DNA of 64,000 bases from Flavobacterium sp. Root901. GTDB lineage: Bacteria; Bacteroidota; Bacteroidia; Flavobacteriales; Flavobacteriaceae. The translations under genes and the position numbers were made by a program. Shown here piece after piece: positions 28,946-37,773 of the stretch (its first letter is position 1; each line of letters begins with the position of its first letter). The notes beneath the pieces were generated by a model, which was not told the origin of the DNA, searched no databases, and saw only the letters and a program-made list of their open reading frames with translations. The stretch lies in assembly GCF_001429765.1 (NCBI RefSeq), contig NZ_LMJB01000010.1, positions 196,296 through 260,295 on the forward strand, written 5' to 3'.

Positions 28946-29031
28946 TTTTATATAAAAAAGTTGTAAAATCTTTTTGTTCGCTTCTTTTTTACTTAATTTT
29001 ATAGAATAACCCTGAAACAAAATATTGAGAT

Positions 29032-29517
29032 ATGAAAAATCTGGTTTTGCCTTGTCTGCTTGTAATCTGTATCGGATTTCAAAGCTGTAAAAATGAAGAA
29101 AAACAAAAAGAAACTCAAGCCTTAAAAGCAGATGCCGAAACAATTACTAAAGTTGAGTGCTATCAGGCGATATATGAAAAAGATACAATTCAGTTAAAAC
29201 TAAACACATTAAAGAACGGAAAACTGACTGGAAATATGATTATGAAAGTTGCACCTTCAACAGTTAGGACTGGCGAAATTGCAGGAGAATTTCATGGAGA
29301 CACTTTATTTGCAGATTATACTTTTAAAGATTTAGCAAGTCAGGATAAAACATTCAAAAACCCAATGGCATTTTTAAAGAAAGACAAACAGCTTATTTTA
29401 GGAAATGGAACAATGCAGACCACAATGGGAGTTACTTATTTAGTAAAAGACAAACCAATCGACTTTGATCGTGTAAAATATAAATTTGATGCTGCTGAAT
29501 GCGCTGACAAGAAATAG
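29032..29517 (+). CDS. Hypothetical lipoprotein
   Basis: A 161-residue protein with a lipoprotein signal: a hydrophobic stretch then GFQSC, so Cys19 would be lipidated by Lgt. The mature part is beta-rich with no motif I recognise. Two later cysteines flank the body (ECYQ near 47 and ECADKK at the end). It has a shared convergent terminator with the DUF1573 gene. Confidence 0.75.
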   Translation: MKNLVLPCLLVICIGFQSCKNEEKQKETQALKADAETITKVECYQAIYEKDTIQLKLNTLKNGKLTGNMIMKVAPSTVRTGEIAGEFHGDTLFADYTFKDLASQDKTFKNPMAFLKKDKQLILGNGTMQTTMGVTYLVKDKPIDFDRVKYKFDAAECADKK

Positions 29518-29597
29518 GAAATTTTTAACACAAAGAATCTTTGATAAAGTTTCAAACTTTGTCAAAAATTGAAAATGCAATTCAAAATTAAACTATA

Positions 29598-29633
29598 AAA
29601 AAAGCCGTTTCTAATTTAAGAAACGGCTTTTAC
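29598..29633. terminator. Bidirectional terminator
   Basis: AAAGCCGTTTCT (29601-29612) pairs perfectly with AGAAACGGCTTT (29619-29630), with A-run before and T-rich sequence after, between convergent genes. Confidence 0.85.
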
Positions 29634-29654
29634 TATTTTAAAATTTAAATTTTT

Positions 29655-30035
29655 TTATAAAACTTCACCCTTAATTTTAAGAGCAACTCGGCCATCAGGA
29701 TAATTTACAGCATTGGTTTCAACAGTAATTGTTTTACGAATCGGACCGCTTGCCATGTTGTATTTCACATCAATTTTTCCTTTTTTTCCCGGCATTACAG
29801 CTGCTGCAGGTTTTGTAACAACTATAGAACTAACTGTAGATTCAGCACCAATAATTAATAGCGGTGCATCGCCTGTGTTAGTAAACTCAAAGGAGCGAAC
29901 TCCATTATCAGTCTTAGAAATTTTTCCATAATCGATAGTATTGTCCACGGCTGCAAATTCAATTTTTGGGCCATTTTGTGCATAACCTATTGCGCTAAAC
30001 AATACGACTGCAATAAAAGAGGCAACATTTTTCAT
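29655..30035 (-). CDS. DUF1573 family secreted protein
   Basis: A 126-residue protein starting at 30035 with a signal peptide (MKNVASFIAVVLFSAIGYA, then Q). The mature part has the DUF1573/ASH-like immunoglobulin pattern: DYGKISKTDNGVRSFEFTNTGDAPLLI, then a second strand set. The family is abundant in Bacteroidetes and has no defined function. Confidence 0.85.
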   Translation of the reverse strand: MKNVASFIAVVLFSAIGYAQNGPKIEFAAVDNTIDYGKISKTDNGVRSFEFTNTGDAPLLIIGAESTVSSIVVTKPAAAVMPGKKGKIDVKYNMASGPIRKTITVETNAVNYPDGRVALKIKGEVL

Positions 30036-30126
30036 TTTGAAATTGTTTTTAAGTTGTAAGTAAATATACATTGTTTTAATTAACACACAAATTATTAATT
30101 CGCTTTTTATAGTGTACTTAATTATT

Positions 30127-30134
30127 TACTTTTG
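30127..30134 (+). promoter_or_regulatory. Putative -7 element of valS
   Basis: TACTTTTG matches TAnnTTTG. It would give a leader of about 145 nt that contains the large hairpin at 30173-30278. The -33 element is not clear. Confidence 0.4.
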
Positions 30135-30172
30135 CTGTCAATTACAATTACAAAAATTGAACCAAATTTTCT

Positions 30173-30278
30173 GTTTAATTGTTTAATCGTTAATTCGTTT
30201 AATCAATTGATGATTTGAAAAAGCAAAATCAATTAAACAGTTAAACAAAAAACGATTAAACAGTTAAACGATTAAACA
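30173..30278. repeat. TTTAATCG-type inverted repeat in the valS leader
   Basis: The left arm (about 30173-30205) has TTTAATTGTTTAATCGTTAA. The right arm (about 30228-30278) has complementary units such as CGATTAAACAGTTAAACG. The long hairpin would end about 9 bases before the valS ATG. Confidence 0.75.
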
Positions 30279-30287
30279 ACCTAATAA

Positions 30288-32921
30288 ATGACAATTCCAG
30301 CACAATTTGACGCTAAGACGATTGAAAACAAATGGTATGATTACTGGATGAAAAACAACTATTTTCATTCTGAACCAGATCATAGAACACCGTATACTAT
30401 TGTAATTCCTCCTCCAAACGTCACTGGTGTCTTGCATATGGGACACATGCTGAACAATACTATTCAGGATGTTTTAATTCGTAGAGCCCGTTTAAAGGGT
30501 TTCAACGCCTGCTGGGTTCCGGGAACAGATCACGCATCGATTGCTACCGAAGCAAAAGTGGTGGCTAAACTAAAAGCCGAAGGGATCAATAAAAATGATT
30601 TGACCCGTGAAGAATTCCTAAAGCATGCGTGGGAATGGACTGACAAATACGGAGGAACAATCTTAGAACAGCTTAAAAAATTAGGTGCTTCCTGCGACTG
30701 GGAACGTACCAAATTTACAATGGATCCGGATATGTCTGCATCTGTAATTCGTTCTTTTGTTGATTTATACAACAAAGGCTTGATTTATAGAGGTTACCGA
30801 ATGGTAAATTGGGATCCGGAGGCAAAAACAACTTTGTCTGATGAAGAAGTTATTTACGAAGAACAGCAGGGGAAATTATTTTTCCTTAAATATAAAATTG
30901 AAGGAACTGAGGAATTTCTGACCATTGCAACTACACGTCCTGAAACTATTTTTGGTGATACTGCAATTTGTATTAATCCGAATGATGAGCGTTTTACACA
31001 TTTAAAAGGTAAAAAAGCGATTGTTCCGATTTGCGGCAGAGTAATCCCGATTATCGAAGACGAATATGTAGATGTAGAATTCGGAACAGGATGTCTGAAA
31101 GTTACGCCTGCGCATGATATGAACGATAAAACGCTGGGTGAAAAACACAATCTTGAAATCATTGATATTTTTAATGAAGACGCAACTTTAAACAGCTTCG
31201 GATTACATTATCAGGGAAAAGATCGTTTTGTAGTTCGTACTGAAATTGCAAAAGAACTGGAAGAAATTGGAGCTTTGGCAAAGACTGAAACCCATTTAAA
31301 TAAAGTTGGAACTTCTGAAAGAACTAAAGCGGTAATCGAACCAAGATTATCAGACCAATGGTTCCTGAAAATGGAAGAATTGGTAAAACCGGCAATTAAA
31401 TCGGTTTTGGAAACCGGAGATATTAAATTACACCCAAAACGTTTCGAAAATACTTATGCGCATTGGTTAAACAATATCCGCGACTGGAATATTTCCCGCC
31501 AATTATGGTGGGGACAGCAAATCCCGGCATATTATTATGGTGACGGAAAAGAAGATTTCGTAGTTGCAGAAAACATTGAAGACGCGCTAAAGTTAGCACA
31601 GCAAAAAACTTCAAACCTGAAACTTGAAACCAAAGATTTAAAACAAGATGTTGACGCATTAGATACTTGGTTTTCATCATGGTTATGGCCAATGTCAGTT
31701 TTTGGAGGAATCATGGATCCTGAAAGTGCAGATTTCAAATATTATTATCCAACAAATGACTTGGTAACAGGTCCGGATATTTTATTTTTCTGGGTTGCCA
31801 GAATGATTATTGCGGGTTATGAATATGCAGGCGAAAAACCATTTACAAATGTATATTTGACTGGTTTAGTTCGTGATAAGGAACGTCGAAAAATGTCTAA
31901 ACAATTAGGAAATTCACCTGATCCATTAGATTTAATTGAGAAATTTGGCGCTGATGGAGTTCGCGTAGGATTGCTTTTAAGTGCTTCTGCAGGAAACGAT
32001 ATCATGTTTGATGAAGAATTATGCAATCAGGGAAAAGCATTTTCTAATAAAATTTGGAATGCATTCAAACTGATTAAAGGATGGGAAGTTTCAGAAACTA
32101 TTTCGCAGCCGGAATCATCAAAAGTAGCAATTGAATGGTATGAAGCTAAATTGCAGCAGACTTTAGTTGATATTGAAGATAATTTTGAGAAATACAGGAT
32201 TTCAGATTCCTTAATGGCAATCTACAAATTGGTTTGGGATGATTTCTGTTCATGGTTTTTAGAAATGATTAAACCGGCGTATCAACAGCCAATTGACAGC
32301 GTAACTTTTGCGAAAGCGATCGAAATGCTGGAAAGCAACCTGAAGTTACTGCATCCTTTTATGCCTTTCTTAACAGAGGAAATTTGGCAGTTAATTGCCG
32401 AAAGAACTCCGGAAGAAGCTTTAATTGTTTCAACCTGGCCGGAATTAAAACCATTTGATGCAAAATTAATCACTGATTTTGAAAATTCAATTGAAGTAAT
32501 TTCCGGAATTAGAACGATCAGAAAAGACAAAAATATTCCGTTTAAAGATGCAATAGAATTAAAAGGAATTAACAGCGAAAATGTTTCGACTTATTTTGAT
32601 TCGATCATAACAAAATTAGGAAACGTTTCAGCTTTCGAGTATGTTTCTGAAAAAGTAGACGGCGCATTGTCTTTCCGTGTAAAATCAAATGAATATTTTA
32701 TTCCGATTACGGGAAATATTGATGTTGAAGCTGAAATTAAAAAGCTGACAGAAGAATTGAATTATACAAAAGGATTCTTAAAATCTGTTGAAGCAAAACT
32801 TTCTAACGAGAAATTCGTAAACGGAGCTCCGGAAAAAGTACTTAACATTGAAAAACAGAAACAAGCTGATGCTTTAGCAAAGATTGCTACAATCGAGCAG
32901 AGTTTGGCTGGTTTGAAATAA
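30288..32921 (+). CDS. valS: Valine--tRNA ligase
   Basis: An 877-residue class I synthetase. The HIGH motif is HMGH at residues 50-53 (PPPNVTGVLHMGH). The KMSKS-type motif is KMSKQ near residue 535 (RRKMSKQLGNSPDP). The CP1 editing domain contains TTRPETIFGDTAI. A C-terminal coiled coil (about 800-877) is present, as in other ValRS. The 5' leader contains a long inverted repeat that ends just before the start codon. Confidence 0.97.
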   Translation: MTIPAQFDAKTIENKWYDYWMKNNYFHSEPDHRTPYTIVIPPPNVTGVLHMGHMLNNTIQDVLIRRARLKGFNACWVPGTDHASIATEAKVVAKLKAEGINKNDLTREEFLKHAWEWTDKYGGTILEQLKKLGASCDWERTKFTMDPDMSASVIRSFVDLYNKGLIYRGYRMVNWDPEAKTTLSDEEVIYEEQQGKLFFLKYKIEGTEEFLTIATTRPETIFGDTAICINPNDERFTHLKGKKAIVPICGRVIPIIEDEYVDVEFGTGCLKVTPAHDMNDKTLGEKHNLEIIDIFNEDATLNSFGLHYQGKDRFVVRTEIAKELEEIGALAKTETHLNKVGTSERTKAVIEPRLSDQWFLKMEELVKPAIKSVLETGDIKLHPKRFENTYAHWLNNIRDWNISRQLWWGQQIPAYYYGDGKEDFVVAENIEDALKLAQQKTSNLKLETKDLKQDVDALDTWFSSWLWPMSVFGGIMDPESADFKYYYPTNDLVTGPDILFFWVARMIIAGYEYAGEKPFTNVYLTGLVRDKERRKMSKQLGNSPDPLDLIEKFGADGVRVGLLLSASAGNDIMFDEELCNQGKAFSNKIWNAFKLIKGWEVSETISQPESSKVAIEWYEAKLQQTLVDIEDNFEKYRISDSLMAIYKLVWDDFCSWFLEMIKPAYQQPIDSVTFAKAIEMLESNLKLLHPFMPFLTEEIWQLIAERTPEEALIVSTWPELKPFDAKLITDFENSIEVISGIRTIRKDKNIPFKDAIELKGINSENVSTYFDSIITKLGNVSAFEYVSEKVDGALSFRVKSNEYFIPITGNIDVEAEIKKLTEELNYTKGFLKSVEAKLSNEKFVNGAPEKVLNIEKQKQADALAKIATIEQSLAGLK

Positions 32922-32938
32922 GAAATAAATTTAAAAAT

Positions 32939-32970
32939 TAAAAAGCTGTTCATTTGAACAGCTTTTTTTA
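32939..32970. terminator. Bidirectional terminator between valS and the APC permease gene
   Basis: AAAAGCTGTTCA pairs with TGAACAGCTTTT, with A-run before and T-run after. Confidence 0.85.
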
Positions 32971-33007
32971 TAATATGATTTCTCATTCCTCAAAATGACA
33001 ATTAGGA

Positions 33008-34327
33008 TTACTTTTTAATCTTCTTCAAAACTAAAAACAATGGATATGAAACAACAGTGATTCCAATAATTACAATAAAACTTTTAGGGTCGCTGTAAAT
33101 AAATCCAATTAATAAGGCAACAGAAGCAATAATAGCAATTATGGTTGTCCACGGATACCAAAAGGAACGATATGGTCTTGGTAAATCTGGTTCTGAATTT
33201 CTTAGTTTTAAAAGAGAAAAATAAGCCAGTCCCCAGACAATTATTGAAATGAATGCTGCGAATGAAAATAACACTTCGAAAGAACCCACAAAACAGATTA
33301 AAAATAAACTAAATAAGGATGAAACCAGAAGTGCAGCAATTGGAGTTCCGCCTTTATTTACAATTGTTCCCTTTTCGATAAAAAAACCGTCACGGCTAAG
33401 TCCGTAAAGAATTCTTGGCGGAATCATCATAAAAGCATTCAAAATACTGATTAACGAAAAAATAGAAATTACAGTAACGATTACAGCTCCGTTTTCTCCA
33501 AAAAGAATCTTGGCCACATCGGCGGCGGCCAAATTAGATTTTGCTAGAGTTTCAATAGGTAAAACATGAAAAAATGCCGCGTTTACTAAAATATAAATAG
33601 CAACAACAAGTAAAACTCCGCTGTATAATGATTTGGGAATGTTTTTTCCCGGATTATCATTTTCCTCGGCAAAAAAACAAACCGCATTCCAGCCGTTATA
33701 AGTTCCAATAATAAGCTGCAGTGATTTGAAAAATCCGAAAATAAGTCCAATTTGAAAGATAGAATTATCCGTTTCAATTTTAGGTGCTTTAACTCCAGAA
33801 TACATAAAACAGGCAACTACCAAAGCCACAAAACAAATTACTTTTAAGAAACTGGTAATTTGCTGAATGACGCTTCCGTTTTTTACTCCGCTTAAATGAA
33901 GTAAAACAAATGCTAGTAATAACGAAATAGAAATTACAGTAGAATAATCAGCAAGTTTTGGAAATAGAATAATAATGTATTCGCTTATTACAATGCAGTA
34001 AAAGGCAGGCGGAATTGCATTTGTAATATAATCGAACCAGCCAGAAAGAAATCCGGCATAATTTCCAAATGCCCGTTTGATATAATTATAAGATCCTCCG
34101 GCTTTTGGTAACATGGTGGCAAGTTCTGCATACGAATTGGCGCCAAACAAAACATATAAGCCGCCAAAAAGCCATGATGCCAGAATGAGCCAGTAATTAT
34201 TGAGCATTTCAGCGATATTTCCCGGTGTTCGCAAAATTCCAACTCCAATTGTTCCTCCAATTAAAACAGCAATATTAAAACTTAAACCTAAACTTTTCTT
34301 TAATTGGTTTTTTGCAGTATCTGACAT
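33008..34327 (-). CDS. APC family amino acid permease
   Basis: A 439-residue inner-membrane transporter with about 12 hydrophobic segments. The first helix carries the APC hallmark GGTIGVGILRTPG. The segment ANSYAELATMLPKAGGSYNYIKRAFG is typical of the family. It most resembles the LAT-like (L-type) branch and probably imports or exchanges amino acids; the substrate cannot be read from sequence. It stands alone, convergent with valS. Confidence 0.85.
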   Translation of the reverse strand: MSDTAKNQLKKSLGLSFNIAVLIGGTIGVGILRTPGNIAEMLNNYWLILASWLFGGLYVLFGANSYAELATMLPKAGGSYNYIKRAFGNYAGFLSGWFDYITNAIPPAFYCIVISEYIIILFPKLADYSTVISISLLLAFVLLHLSGVKNGSVIQQITSFLKVICFVALVVACFMYSGVKAPKIETDNSIFQIGLIFGFFKSLQLIIGTYNGWNAVCFFAEENDNPGKNIPKSLYSGVLLVVAIYILVNAAFFHVLPIETLAKSNLAAADVAKILFGENGAVIVTVISIFSLISILNAFMMIPPRILYGLSRDGFFIEKGTIVNKGGTPIAALLVSSLFSLFLICFVGSFEVLFSFAAFISIIVWGLAYFSLLKLRNSEPDLPRPYRSFWYPWTTIIAIIASVALLIGFIYSDPKSFIVIIGITVVSYPLFLVLKKIKK

Positions 34328-34393
34328 ATTTAAATTTTAAAGTGGAATTTGAAGGTAAAAGTAATTATAAAAGAAACATTTTTACAAAATAAA

Positions 34394-34420
34394 AAACCTC
34401 ACCTTTTAAAGATGAGGTTT
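34394..34420 (-). terminator. Terminator of the first siderophore receptor gene
   Basis: AAACCTCA pairs with TGAGGTTT across an 11-nt loop. On the minus strand it is followed by TTTTTTATTTT. Confidence 0.75.
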
Positions 34421-34458
34421 AAGTTTTCGAAATTAAAAAATAAATCTAATTCAAAAGT

Positions 34459-36687
34459 TTAGAATTTATATCGCAGACTTGTCATAACCTGACGAGGTGC
34501 AATTGGGTTTACACTATAATTTTCGTGAACCGTATAATTTAATTCGTTTGTAATGTTTGATAATTTGCAAAGAATTGAGATTTTTCTCCAGGTATATCCG
34601 GCAGAAACATCAATTGTCGTGTAGCCTTCTAAAGGGATTTCTCTGTGGTAAATACCATCAGGATATTTGGTGGTGTCAGTACTATATTGGTCATTCCATC
34701 CGCCTAAACGGTCACCAATATAATTTCCAATCGCGCCCAGAGATACTCCTTTAAACAAGCCATCTTGTACAGTGTAAAAGAAACTTAGGTTTGCGGTATT
34801 TGCAGGAGTTCTGACAAGACGGTCACCTTCTATAAAACTTCCGTTTAAACCAGATGTTTTTGTATAACGCATATCGTTGTAGCTGTAACCTGCAATAATG
34901 CTAAGTCCTTCAATTGGTCTTGCGGTAACATCAACTTCAACACCTTTACTTTTAGTTTCTCCACTTAAAACTTTCACGTTTGTATCTGTGTTTAAGCTTC
35001 CGTCAGCTTTAAATTCAGCTGTTTGAGCAAGATTGCTGTTTGTGATTTGATAAACAGTAACATTAGTGCTTAATAATCCCTTAAGGAAATCAGTTTTAAT
35101 ACCTGCTTCATATTGATCAATAATAGAAGGCTCAATTGGTTTTAAATCTGCTGTAGTTCCTGTGTTTGGAGTAAACGAAGTAGAATAACTTCCAAAGATA
35201 GAAACGTCTTTTCTTGGCTGATATATTAAACCAAATTTTGGAGAAAAAGCGTTATCTAATTTTTTAGCCCCAATCGTTGGAACAGCATTTTCCGGACTTA
35301 CTGTTTGTACTCCTGAAACCAAAGTTTCTTTGTAAGTGCTGACTTCTGCTTCCTGCCATGACCAGCGAATTCCCGCAAGAACTTTGAATTTTTCTGTAAT
35401 TGAAATTAAATCCTGAAAATAAACACCAAAACGATTGGTTTCTGTTTTTGCAATTTGAGTTGCTCTGGCGTCAGGAATATCATTTCTTTGAGTCGATGGA
35501 TCAAAGGTGAAAAGATTTATTGTGTCATAATTTGCAGGACTAAATGCAAAAGTATAAGCTGTTACAAAAGAGTTTTCCCAGTCTGCACCTGTAAATATTT
35601 GATGTTTTACAGATCCGGTATTAAAGTTCCCCTGAAGACTTAACTGATCTCCTAATACTTGCTCTGAATTTTCGTTTTGCACTAATGGTCTTGTCCAATT
35701 TCCAGTTGAAGTTACAGTAGATAATTGTGCTGTCGATTTTGAAGTTCTGTCATAAGTTTGGTAAGAGCTATTGAAATTAAGCTTCCAGTTTTTATTGAAA
35801 TCGTGATTTAACAATACAGATGCACTAGCAGATTTTGTATTACCATTTGACCAAAGTGATCCGTAAAAATTATTACGAGGTAAATCAAGGATTTTTGTAC
35901 CAATAATTCCCGTTCCAAAATCAGGAGTCCAGTCGGCAGTTAAATAATCTCCCTGAACCGTAATTTGTGTTTTAGGATTAATAACAAAAAGCAAGGACGG
36001 ATTAATATATAAACGCTCGTTTTTAACAACATCTCTAAAGCTTTCTGAATTTTCATAAGAACCATTAATTCTAAAAGCAATGGATTTACTAAGACCGCCA
36101 TAAAAATCAAAAGCAGGTTTATAATAGTTAAAACTTCCCATTTGCATCGATATTTCGCCGCCGCTCTTAAATTGAGGTGTTTTGGTTACAAGGTTTAGAA
36201 TTCCTCCCGGAGCAACATTTCCGAATAATAATGCCGAACCTCCTTTAAGAAACTCAACTTTATCTAAACCGGAAACATCTGGAATTGAACCAGCATTGTA
36301 ACGAAATCCGTTTTTAAACATATTATTGGCAGACATGTCGTAACCTCTTGAGAAAAAAGATTCCTGAGCACCGCCTCGGGCAGAACCTACATAAACGCCA
36401 TTTGCATTTTTTAATACTTCACTTAATCGAATTGCCTGTTGTTGTTCAATAACTTCAGAACCAATAACTTGAATAGTTTGCGGATTATCCATTGGTTTTA
36501 AACCGGAACGAACTGCAGTTACCGGTTTCGGTTCATTGGTTTTAGTTACTACAACTTCATCTAGGATTTCTTCTTTTTTGTTTTTTACAGTATCGCTAAC
36601 TGAGGAATTTCTTTTGTCGTTCGTATAATTTTGACCGTAAGAGACAAAACTAAACAACCCGACTACAATAAGTAAAGTATATTTCAT
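34459..36687 (-). CDS. TonB-dependent siderophore receptor
   Basis: A 742-residue outer-membrane receptor. A signal peptide ends near SYGQ. The plug follows directly, with EEILDEVVVTKT as a possible TonB-contact region, NPQTIQVIGSEVIEQQQAIRLSEVL and FSRGYD, typical of ferrichrome/FoxA-type receptors. There is no N-terminal carboxypeptidase-like domain, unlike the neighbour at 37774. The barrel ends in SLRYKF. It imports Fe(III)-siderophore using TonB energy. A promoter (36722-36751) and an operator-like site (36693-36715) lie immediately upstream. Confidence 0.9.
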   Translation of the reverse strand: MKYTLLIVVGLFSFVSYGQNYTNDKRNSSVSDTVKNKKEEILDEVVVTKTNEPKPVTAVRSGLKPMDNPQTIQVIGSEVIEQQQAIRLSEVLKNANGVYVGSARGGAQESFFSRGYDMSANNMFKNGFRYNAGSIPDVSGLDKVEFLKGGSALLFGNVAPGGILNLVTKTPQFKSGGEISMQMGSFNYYKPAFDFYGGLSKSIAFRINGSYENSESFRDVVKNERLYINPSLLFVINPKTQITVQGDYLTADWTPDFGTGIIGTKILDLPRNNFYGSLWSNGNTKSASASVLLNHDFNKNWKLNFNSSYQTYDRTSKSTAQLSTVTSTGNWTRPLVQNENSEQVLGDQLSLQGNFNTGSVKHQIFTGADWENSFVTAYTFAFSPANYDTINLFTFDPSTQRNDIPDARATQIAKTETNRFGVYFQDLISITEKFKVLAGIRWSWQEAEVSTYKETLVSGVQTVSPENAVPTIGAKKLDNAFSPKFGLIYQPRKDVSIFGSYSTSFTPNTGTTADLKPIEPSIIDQYEAGIKTDFLKGLLSTNVTVYQITNSNLAQTAEFKADGSLNTDTNVKVLSGETKSKGVEVDVTARPIEGLSIIAGYSYNDMRYTKTSGLNGSFIEGDRLVRTPANTANLSFFYTVQDGLFKGVSLGAIGNYIGDRLGGWNDQYSTDTTKYPDGIYHREIPLEGYTTIDVSAGYTWRKISILCKLSNITNELNYTVHENYSVNPIAPRQVMTSLRYKF

Positions 36688-36692
36688 GGTAT

Positions 36693-36715
36693 TTATTTGG
36701 ATTCAATTAAAATAA
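36693..36715 (-). promoter_or_regulatory. 23-nt operator-like site upstream of siderophore receptor 1
   Basis: TTATTT-N11-AAATAA on the plus strand, positioned over the predicted transcription start and 5 bp before the ATG. Near-identical spacing and ends occur at 37684-37706 and 40252-40274. A Fur-type iron regulator is the likely reader; this is inferred. Confidence 0.55.
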
Positions 36716-36721
36716 TGGCCG

Positions 36722-36751
36722 CAAATATACAATTGGCATTTGTGTTAACAA
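36722..36751 (-). promoter_or_regulatory. Promoter of siderophore receptor 1
   Basis: On the minus strand TTG (36751-36749), a 19-bp spacer and TATATTTG (36729-36722) match the Bacteroidetes consensus fully. Confidence 0.7.
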
Positions 36752-36845
36752 AATTTATGAACGTGTTTTATTGTTTAAAATTTATTTATTTTTTTAAATA
36801 TTTTTATTTTTTTTTTGTTCTGTTCTTTTTTTTCAAATAATAAAA

Positions 36846-36872
36846 AAAACCTTGCCGTGAAGCAAGGTTTTT
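36846..36872 (-). terminator. Terminator of the DUF4198 gene
   Basis: AAAACCTTGC pairs perfectly with GCAAGGTTTT over a 6-nt loop. The minus strand continues with a T-run. Confidence 0.85.
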
Positions 36873-36909
36873 TAAATTGAAATTAATCTAAGAATGAAGT
36901 TAAAGAATA

Positions 36910-37635
36910 TTATTTTACTGTAATTTGGCAGGTAGCCATTTTCCAGATTTCATCATATTTTTTGCCGTTATGTTCTCCGGCAGTTTTTTCAGTATAAGCA
37001 AATTCTACCATGTAATTTCCTGACCATAAAGGAGTAAAAGAAACCTCACCTTTATCATTTGACCATAGTTCTTTTTCCCATCCGTTTGGAGCAATAACTT
37101 TGATTTTTTGCTCTTTTGCAATAGCACCATTATATAAAGCAGCAACATTTATTACCGCATTTTTTTTCGCAGCATCTGCATCTGCAGAAAAAACACTGAT
37201 AACATTGTTATTAACTGCGGCACTATTTCCTGCATTTTTGTTTCCAACCACAACAGTTGCACTGGAATTATAATCTAACTTCATTGTACCATATACATCT
37301 TTTACCGTATGATGCATTACAATGGTATAAACTCCGTCTTCATCCGGAGTAAAAAATGCCTGATATTTATTGTCCAAAGCCTTTGCAGTAAGTTTTGTTT
37401 CTTTTTTTGAAGGAGAAATTACAACCAAAGAGAAATCTTTTAAATCAGAAAACCATTTGTCTGCCTTTGTAATATCATTTTCTGAGAATTCTCCAAAATA
37501 AACTGAAATTTCCTGGGCTTTTCCTTTTGTTCCGGCTGCTTTGGTTTCGATCCAAAGTGCGTGGGCAAAAAGCTGAGGTGCTGCAAAAAACATTAGAAAT
37601 AATAAGGCTATTGTTTTTAAAGTATTTGATTTCAT
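36910..37635 (-). CDS. DUF4198 domain secreted protein, metal-uptake associated
   Basis: A 241-residue periplasmic protein with a signal peptide ending LFAHA. It begins with the family hallmark HALWIE. The body has two beta-sandwich parts: residues about 25-140 (PDEDGVYTIVMHH) and about 160-240 (NDKGEVSFTPLWSGNYMVEF). DUF4198 proteins accompany cobalt/nickel or iron transport systems. Here it lies between two siderophore receptors and shares their operator-like site, so a role in metal acquisition is likely but unproven. Confidence 0.8.
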   Translation of the reverse strand: MKSNTLKTIALLFLMFFAAPQLFAHALWIETKAAGTKGKAQEISVYFGEFSENDITKADKWFSDLKDFSLVVISPSKKETKLTAKALDNKYQAFFTPDEDGVYTIVMHHTVKDVYGTMKLDYNSSATVVVGNKNAGNSAAVNNNVISVFSADADAAKKNAVINVAALYNGAIAKEQKIKVIAPNGWEKELWSNDKGEVSFTPLWSGNYMVEFAYTEKTAGEHNGKKYDEIWKMATCQITVK

Positions 37636-37671
37636 AAGGTCACATTTAAATTTTTAGAATGATATTTTTTA

Positions 37672-37706
37672 CAAACATAACTCTTATTTAGAATAATTAA
37701 AAATAA
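37672..37706 (-). promoter_or_regulatory. Putative -7 element and operator-like site upstream of DUF4198 gene
   Basis: The minus strand TATGTTTG (37679-37672) fits TAnnTTTG. The 23-nt TTATTT-N11-AAATAA site occupies 37684-37706, in the spacer just upstream of the -7 element. Confidence 0.5.
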
Positions 37707-37714
37707 AAATTCAT

Positions 37715-37760
37715 AAAAAAGCCCCGAAATTGTTCAATTTATGAACATCGGGGCTTTTTT
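37715..37760 (-). terminator. Terminator of the second siderophore receptor gene
   Basis: AAAAAAGCCCCGA pairs with TCGGGGCTTTTTT, with an inner TTGTTCA/TGAACA pairing. A very strong hairpin. Confidence 0.9.
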
Positions 37761-37773
37761 AATTTGAAATTGT

